A stretch of DNA of 11,065 bases from assembly GCA_007117775.1 (NCBI GenBank), contig SKFX01000099.1:1-11065 (forward strand), written 5' to 3'. How positions within the stretch are numbered: position 1 is the stretch's first letter; every line of letters begins with the position of its first letter. Shown piece by piece: positions 6,783 to 11,065 of this stretch. The stretch is from Ilumatobacteraceae bacterium (lineage in GTDB: Bacteria > Actinomycetota > Acidimicrobiia > Acidimicrobiales > Ilumatobacteraceae). Position numbers and translations under genes: made by a program. The notes under the pieces are model-generated. The model saw only the letters and a program-made list of their open reading frames with translations, ran no database searches and was not told the origin of the DNA.

Positions 6783-6811
6783 AGGTTAGCAGCGCCCGAA
6801 GCCGATCGACA
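6783..6811 (-). promoter_or_regulatory. Candidate promoter of tRNA-Gly
   Basis: On the minus strand, TGTCGA (6806-6811) and TAACCT (6783-6788) are spaced by 17 bp. The -10 ends 11 nt before the mature 5' end, so the transcript would start only a few bases before the tRNA. The -35 is a weak match. Read-through from the upstream small gene is also possible. Confidence 0.35.
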
Positions 6812-6840
6812 CCGACCGACGGCCCGTCAGCCGGCCACTT

Positions 6841-7065
6841 TCAGCGCTGATCGGAAGGCCGCAGGTCGATGCGCAGCGTGAGGATGCCATCGTTGAGTTC
6901 GACATCGGCGTCGCCGACCATGGCGAAGTCCTGGAAGTCGATCTGCGCCTGGCGCACGAACTGTTCTCGCTCAGGGCCTGCCACCGGGGGCAGTGGACGC
7001 TGCTTGACCGACGCAGCGCGTTCGCGGAACCGCTCGATCATCTCCTCGGGATTGAAACTGGCCAT
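6841..7065 (-). CDS. Small conserved-looking hypothetical protein (74 aa)
   Basis: 74 residues from the ATG at 7065. A longer version of 79 residues could start at the TTG at 7080, but it adds only a few residues and has no better ribosome binding site. The first half is charged and helical (NPEEMIERFRERA at 5-17, then a KQRPLPPVAG turn at 21-30 and another helix REQFVRQAQIDFQDF at 33-47). The second half looks like two or three strands ending in ILTLRIDLRP (61-70). There are no Cys residues, no signal and no membrane helix, so it is probably a soluble cytoplasmic protein. I do not recognise a named domain. It sits 18 nt after the stop of the single-helix membrane protein gene and ahead of tRNA-Gly on the same strand, so co-transcription with the glycosylase gene group is likely. 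Confidence 0.7.
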   Translation of the reverse strand: MASFNPEEMIERFRERAASVKQRPLPPVAGPEREQFVRQAQIDFQDFAMVGDADVELNDGILTLRIDLRPSDQR

Positions 7066-7083
7066 GGCGCCATCGTACAAGGG

Positions 7084-7563
7084 TCACTCAGGTGGCCGCA
7101 GCCCATCACCCTGAGATGAGACGTCGGCAGCGGCCGCTGCACCCGGAGCCTCTCCCGCCTCGTCAGCACCAGCGCTCGTGTCGGTGGAGGAGGTGCCAGA
7201 TCCATCCCCCTCGAGCAGATCGGCGACGCCGTCAGGATCGGGGCCGCGATCGAATTCCAGATCCGGTTCGGGCAGCGGTGCCAGGTCGTGCAACGGCACC
7301 GCACCGTCAGGTCGGGCGTCTTCGAGCATCCGGCGCTGGAAGACCGGATCAGCTGCGAGCCATTGGCGCTCTCCCATGCGCTCGAGGGGCAGCAGAACCG
7401 GATCATCGATACGCGTCTGGCGCCACAACCAGACCGCTGCGATGATCAAGCCGAAGCCGACCAGCACCAGCACCGCCACCGCCGCGAGCACGAGTCGGGT
7501 GCTCGCGGCATCTCCGACGGCGACCATTCCGGCGACCGACTGTGCCCTCATCGCTGTCGACAT
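7084..7563 (-). CDS. Single-helix membrane protein of unknown function
   Basis: About 159 residues from the ATG at 7563. A GTG at 7566 and ATGs at 7551 and 7527 are also possible, so the N-terminus is uncertain. One strong membrane helix lies at about residues 23-47. A compact, charged segment follows (TRIDDPVLLPLERMGERQW at 50-68, then DPVFQRRMLEDARPDGA), which looks like the conserved core. The tail from about residue 115 is low-complexity Gly/Asp/Ala/Ser and probably disordered. No family is recognised. The gene starts 28 nt after the glycosylase stop and ends 18 nt before the next small gene, consistent with an operon. Confidence 0.68.
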   Translation of the reverse strand: MSTAMRAQSVAGMVAVGDAASTRLVLAAVAVLVLVGFGLIIAAVWLWRQTRIDDPVLLPLERMGERQWLAADPVFQRRMLEDARPDGAVPLHDLAPLPEPDLEFDRGPDPDGVADLLEGDGSGTSSTDTSAGADEAGEAPGAAAAADVSSQGDGLRPPE

Positions 7564-7591
7564 CACGGCTCAGTCTTGCACCGATACCACC

Positions 7592-8365
7592 TCATCGCAC
7601 AACGATCTGATGGCCAGGACACCAGATGGTCGTGCGACCGGCCACGACCTCGCGCCGCAGCGCAGCACCATCGCGTGGACACGGTGGCAGACCGGCGCGA
7701 ACCTGCGGCGACAGGACCCCGGTATGGCTGCCTCCGCGCGCCAGGAGTGCGGGGAGTTGCTCGGTGGCGCAGCGGTAGAGCTCGTCGATCTCAGCAGTAC
7801 CGAGCGCCCCGGCCGTCGACACCGGGGAGATTCCCGCCCACCACAGAATCTCATCGACCAGCATGTTCCCGAGGCCGGCCACGGCGCGCTGATCGAGCAA
7901 CACCGCTTTGAGGTGGCGACGCGTCCCGGCGAGTGCGCCGGCGAGTTCGGCTTGGGTGATCGCCAACAGATCTGGTCCGAGTGCATCGGGCTCTGGGTCG
8001 CTCAGGAACCGGCACCATCGACGAGGGTCGTTGACTCGGAGGCGACCACCATCGCAGAACACGATCACGATCCGATCCCATTCGGCGCGATCATCACCCG
8101 ACGCGTACTCGAGACGTTCGATCGGCGCATGATCATCGACGATGAGCCGACCGGCCATCGAGAAGTGCAGACCGAACGGCACCCGGTCGGTCTCGACCAC
8201 CAGCAGTTTGCCGACTCGGATCGTGCCGGTGACGATGGCGCCGATCAGCGCCGGGTCCACACCGCCGGGAGCACATCGATCATCGACCCACACCTCACGG
8301 ATCTCACGGCCGACGGTGGTCTCGGCGACACGGCGGTAGATTTCGACCTCAAGGCCCTCGGGCAC
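7592..8365 (-). CDS. Fpg/Nei-family DNA glycosylase/AP lyase
   Basis: 257 residues, a usual length for the family. It should remove oxidised bases from DNA and nick the abasic site. I chose the GTG at 8365 because it gives V(M)-PEGLEVE: after Met removal the N-terminal Pro is the catalytic nucleophile and Glu3 the acid. Other landmarks are Lys53 (GKLL), the loop around Met70 (HFSMAGRL), DPRRW at 113-117, the H2TH element with AGLGNMLVDE (Asn167) and a C-terminal beta-hairpin finger at 229-253. The finger is unusual: the expected CxxC...CxxCQ reads C229-PRD then WCPGHQ, so second and fourth positions are Asp232 and His252. The finger Arg (Arg244 in AGRTT) is kept. The frame stays open upstream with a Cys-rich extension, but such an extension would bury the catalytic Pro. 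Fpg versus Nei specificity cannot be decided here. Confidence 0.9.
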   Translation of the reverse strand: MPEGLEVEIYRRVAETTVGREIREVWVDDRCAPGGVDPALIGAIVTGTIRVGKLLVVETDRVPFGLHFSMAGRLIVDDHAPIERLEYASGDDRAEWDRIVIVFCDGGRLRVNDPRRWCRFLSDPEPDALGPDLLAITQAELAGALAGTRRHLKAVLLDQRAVAGLGNMLVDEILWWAGISPVSTAGALGTAEIDELYRCATEQLPALLARGGSHTGVLSPQVRAGLPPCPRDGAALRREVVAGRTTIWCPGHQIVVR

Positions 8366-8506
8366 CGCTCCAGTCTGGCCCAACGCCACCGTGTCGAAGC
8401 GATCGAGACCGATGCAGCGGACCCGGGGGCAGCGCCGGCAGATGACCGAACACCGATCGATGAACATCGACCCGGTCGCAGATGCGATGATGAGGCGGTG
8501 ATCGCG

Positions 8507-8941
8507 ATGTCTTGGCTGAACTTCGTGTCGGCCATGGCGTTCCTCGGCGCGCTGGTCGGCCTGTTGTTCGCAGTGCGTCGTCTCGAGCCACACTGGGTAT
8601 CGCGCGATGGTTTGCGGTTCATTGCATCTGCCGAGCAGGTCGACGCATACGGTCTGGTCGAGGGCCGTCGCAGCGAGTACCGATTCAGCATCGAACTCGA
8701 TGGCACCATCTGGGTCATGCGTCGGGCGATGATCGGCTATCGGCCAAAAACCGCCTGGCGGGCCGAAGGTCGCTCCGACTCGCCACCGCCGCGCCGCGAG
8801 GTCTTCTTGTTGCGGTCCCTCGACGACCGAGCATCGCTGCTCGCGGTCCGCCTCCCATCGACGAGTCGAGCGGTCCAGCCGCTGACAGCATTGCTCGCCG
8901 GCGCTGAGCCGCTCACAGATCCCGATGGAGGAACTTGGTGA
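8507..8941 (+). CDS. Small membrane-anchored hypothetical protein
   Basis: 144 residues from the ATG at 8507, with a possible GAGG at 8492-8495 upstream. A GTG at 8498 in the same frame would add three residues. One membrane helix lies at about residues 5-24, followed by a soluble domain. That domain shows alternating strands (GLRFIA 35-40, YRFSIELDGTIWVMRRAMIGY 58-78, EVFLLRSL 98-105, LLAVRLP 111-117) and an Arg/Pro-rich loop near 85-97. No named domain recognised. It is the only plus-strand gene in the right half, divergent from the glycosylase gene (141 bp between starts) and convergent with metX, whose 3' end it overlaps by 29 bp (8913-8941). Confidence 0.65.
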   Translation: MSWLNFVSAMAFLGALVGLLFAVRRLEPHWVSRDGLRFIASAEQVDAYGLVEGRRSEYRFSIELDGTIWVMRRAMIGYRPKTAWRAEGRSDSPPPRREVFLLRSLDDRASLLAVRLPSTSRAVQPLTALLAGAEPLTDPDGGTW

Positions 8942-10079
8942 TGGGCGGGCCGATCTGATCGACATCGATCAGAAAGGCGTCATGGCCGTGCTGGGACTCG
9001 ATCACGTGGAGTTCCGCGGGAACGCCGAGCGAACTGACCATGCGATGGATCTCCTGCTGCTGATAGAGCGGATACAAGATGTCGCTGGTGATACCGACCG
9101 ACAGCAACGGAACCCGCAGACGCCCGATGGCTGACCGCAGCCCACCGCGCCCGCGGGCCACATCGTGCAGATCCATCGCCTTGCCGATGTGGAGATAGCT
9201 GTTCGCATCGAACCGACGCGCCAACTTCTCGCCGTGGTAGTCGAGATAGCTCTCGACCTCGAAGCGCTGCCACAGGTCGAAGGTCTCGATCGGGCGGTTG
9301 CGATCGACGAGACGTCGGCCGAAGCGGTCGGTGAACAGGTCATCACTGCGGAATGTGACCTGAGCGACCTGTCGGGCGATCTCGAGGCCCTCGCTCGGGC
9401 CGTCACCGTCTTGGGCGTCGTAGTAGTCACCTCCCCGCCATCTCGGATCCAAGCCGATGATCCGTCGACCGATGGCCCCCCAGGCGATCTGCTGGGCCGT
9501 GGCCTGCAGACTCGTGGCGATCGGCACCACCGACGCAACCCGGTCGGGGAAGATCATCGCCCATTCGAGAACCTGCATCCCACCCATCGAACCGCCGATG
9601 ACCGACCGCCAACGTTCGATGCCGAGCTCATCGAACAGCACGGCCTGAGCGCGCACCATATCTCGGATTGTGATGACCGGGAACCGCGATCCGTACGGCC
9701 GACCATCGTCGGGATGGATCGATGACGGGCCTGTCGAACCCTGACAGCCGCCGAGCACATTGGCACAGACCACGAACCACTCATCGGTGTCGATCGCCAA
9801 TCCCGGCCCGATGAGTCGCTCCCACCACCCCGGTGTCGGATGGCCGTCCTGGGCGGGACCAGCCGCGTGGCTGTCGCCGGTCCATGCATGACAGATGAGC
9901 ACCGCGTTGGAGGCGTCGGCCGCAAGGGTGCCCCAGGTCTCATAGACCACGGTGACCTCACTCAGCACCCCACCCATCTCGAGTGAGAACGGCCGCCGCG
10001 ACACAGCAAAGCGTCGCCGGCCGGGTGCATCATCGGGACGCCACGCACCAGAGGCCGGGATCGGATGATCAGGGCTCAT
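8913..10079 (-). CDS. metX: Homoserine O-acetyltransferase (MetX)
   Basis: 388 residues, alpha/beta-hydrolase fold, cytoplasmic. It transfers an acyl group (acetyl from acetyl-CoA in most bacteria) to the hydroxyl of homoserine, the activating step of methionine synthesis. The catalytic triad is visible: Ser164 in GGSMGG (162-167), Asp333 in TSDILYP, and His366 in QHGHDAF. GGCQGSTGPSS at 110-120 is the family's substrate-pocket signature. The start is the ATG at 10079 (MSPDHP...). An open extension upstream to 10295 runs antisense-like through the preceding gene and shows no family similarity. The metX start overlaps the end of the upstream lyase gene by 11 bp (10069-10079), so the pair is likely one operon. 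The more usual partner, an O-acetylhomoserine sulfhydrylase (MetY), is not next to it here. Acetyl versus succinyl specificity cannot be settled from motifs alone. Confidence 0.94.
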   Translation of the reverse strand: MSPDHPIPASGAWRPDDAPGRRRFAVSRRPFSLEMGGVLSEVTVVYETWGTLAADASNAVLICHAWTGDSHAAGPAQDGHPTPGWWERLIGPGLAIDTDEWFVVCANVLGGCQGSTGPSSIHPDDGRPYGSRFPVITIRDMVRAQAVLFDELGIERWRSVIGGSMGGMQVLEWAMIFPDRVASVVPIATSLQATAQQIAWGAIGRRIIGLDPRWRGGDYYDAQDGDGPSEGLEIARQVAQVTFRSDDLFTDRFGRRLVDRNRPIETFDLWQRFEVESYLDYHGEKLARRFDANSYLHIGKAMDLHDVARGRGGLRSAIGRLRVPLLSVGITSDILYPLYQQQEIHRMVSSLGVPAELHVIESQHGHDAFLIDVDQIGPPITKFLHRDL

Positions 10080-10977
10080 CGGTTGGTTCCGTCTCGAATC
10101 GGTGGCGAAGTTCGTTGATCGATGCGAGACCGACCAGATCGGTGAACTCGGCGAACTCGATGAGTTCGTCGAGATGGTCTCGCAATGTGCCCGCTGAGGC
10201 CAGTCGAGCGAGGATCCGACGCTGGGCCATGGTGGCGGCGAACAGCGACGCCACCGGCGCCACCACGATCGCGAACCCCAACTGCGCGAGTTCATCTGCG
10301 CTCAACAGCGGTGTCCGGCCGAATTCGACCATATTGGCCACCAACGCCACATCGGGAAGACCGGCAGCGATCCGTTCGAGTTCACCGACGCTCTCAGGCG
10401 CCTCCACGAAGATCGCATCCGCACCGAGATCCCGGGCCATACGACCCCGCTCCAGCGCCTCGTCAAGGCCGTGAACGGCCCGGGCATCGGTGCGCGCCGT
10501 GACGTGCAGATCCCGACGCGCCCCGAGCGCGGCCGACAGCTTTGCGAGCCACTCCGAACGCTCGGTGACCTGCTTGCCCTCCATATGCCCACAACGCTTC
10601 GGCCACAGCTGATCCTCCAAGAAGATCCCCGCCGCACCGGCGCGTTCCCACAGCCCAACGGTTCGAACCACATTCGCGGTGTCGCCGTATCCGGTGTCGG
10701 CATCGACGATCACCGACGCGTCGGGCACCACTGCGCAGATCCGGGTTGCGACCTCGGCCATCTCGGTCTGGGTCAAGAGTCCGACATCGGGCTGGCCGAG
10801 GCCCGCCCCCGCCACACAGAACCCCGAGACGAACATCGCTTCGAATCCGGCCTCGGCGGCCAACCGTGCCGAGAGCGGATCCCAGACTCCGGGCAGGACC
10901 ACCGTGGAGGCGCGCACGAGCGCCCCGAACCGCTGCCCGGGGCGCTCCCCTGCGACCGCATCTGCCGACAAGCCCAT
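10069..10977 (-). CDS. Isocitrate lyase/PEP mutase superfamily lyase (PrpB-like)
   Basis: 302 residues, (beta/alpha)8 enzyme of the ICL/PEP mutase superfamily. Motifs in order: VSGFCVAG (50-57), VDADTGYGD (91-99, with Mg-binding Asp92/Asp94), EDQ (121-123), KRCGHMEGK (127-135), ARTDA (161-165), VEAP (191-194) and Asn215. The KRCGH motif with Cys129 as general acid/base marks the C-C bond lyase branch (methylisocitrate lyase, dimethylmalate lyase, oxaloacetate decarboxylase-like) and not the phosphonate-forming PEP mutases, which carry an EDKxxxKxN-type motif. A 2-hydroxy- or 2-methyl-dicarboxylate is a reasonable substrate class, but the exact one is unknown. The SGFCVAG segment, SGxGVA-like in classical PrpB, differs at the position that shapes the pocket. 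The ATG at 10977 is followed by a normal N-terminus. No strong ribosome binding site is seen. The 3' end overlaps metX by 11 bp. No prpC/prpD genes are in the window. Confidence 0.88.
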   Translation of the reverse strand: MGLSADAVAGERPGQRFGALVRASTVVLPGVWDPLSARLAAEAGFEAMFVSGFCVAGAGLGQPDVGLLTQTEMAEVATRICAVVPDASVIVDADTGYGDTANVVRTVGLWERAGAAGIFLEDQLWPKRCGHMEGKQVTERSEWLAKLSAALGARRDLHVTARTDARAVHGLDEALERGRMARDLGADAIFVEAPESVGELERIAAGLPDVALVANMVEFGRTPLLSADELAQLGFAIVVAPVASLFAATMAQRRILARLASAGTLRDHLDELIEFAEFTDLVGLASINELRHRFETEPTDEP

Positions 10978-11065
10978 GCGATGACGATATCCACACCGGC
11001 CAGCAACGCCGCTGAGGCTGCTGTGGGCTCACAGTTCGCGCCTCGTCGACCCCTGAGCGCACCGC

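Noticed and set aside
7178..8506. Plus-strand open frame covering the glycosylase region before the 144-aa gene
   Set aside because: Antisense shadow of the glycosylase and the single-helix protein gene. Only the part from 8507 has its own membrane helix, start and protein-like composition.
10080..10295. N-terminal extension of metX to 10295
   Set aside because: The extension runs through the lyase gene in another frame, is Ser/Arg/Trp-rich and unlike MetX. The ATG at 10079 gives a standard-length enzyme.
10069..10977. Phosphonate biosynthesis (PEP mutase) call for the ICL-superfamily protein
   Set aside because: The KRCGH lyase motif is intact and the PEP-mutase EDKxxxKxN-type motif is absent. 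No phosphonopyruvate decarboxylase gene is nearby.
10978..11065. Possible gene start at the right edge
   Set aside because: The 88 bases upstream of the lyase gene show no coding signal I can support. Open frames there are shadows, and the stretch is presumably the lyase promoter region.

Overview
The window is high-GC DNA with G/C-ending codons, occasional GTG starts and tight 4-11 bp gene overlaps. This fits a high-GC actinobacterium. A deep lineage such as Acidimicrobiia is a guess, since no rRNA or other phylogenetic marker is present. I see no insertion sequence, integrase, CRISPR array or phage gene, so this looks like chromosomal DNA.

Layout. Positions 1-939 (minus) hold the N-terminal part of a Na/phosphate cotransporter-family protein that runs off the left edge. 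A 223-bp divergent spacer follows. Positions 1163-2940 (plus) hold a small type II membrane protein of unknown function, overlapping by 4 bp a PrsW-family intramembrane metalloprotease. Positions 3137-6518 (plus) hold three genes for exported or membrane redox proteins: a lipoprotein di-heme cytochrome c peroxidase, a five-helix membrane-anchored molybdopterin oxidoreductase of the sulfite oxidase fold, and a membrane-anchored TPR protein whose start overlaps the end of the molybdoenzyme gene by 4 bp. Two perfect inverted repeats sit in the leader in front of the peroxidase gene.

The right half is mostly on the minus strand. Read 5' to 3' on that strand it holds an isocitrate lyase/PEP mutase superfamily lyase, then metX overlapping it by 11 bp, then (after a short plus-strand membrane protein gene at 8507-8941) an Fpg/Nei DNA glycosylase, two small uncharacterised genes and tRNA-Gly(GCC). 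A hairpin at 6654-6671 lies between the converging tRNA and TPR transcription units.

The main biological interest is the molybdoenzyme. It has a twin-arginine motif (SRRVFVA) directly before its fifth membrane helix and the catalytic domain after it. That layout is expected of a protein whose first helices are inserted by Sec and whose folded, cofactor-bearing domain is exported by Tat. Together with the peroxidase and TPR genes it suggests a small extracytoplasmic redox module under shared control. The type II membrane protein coupled to PrsW is a second candidate functional pair.
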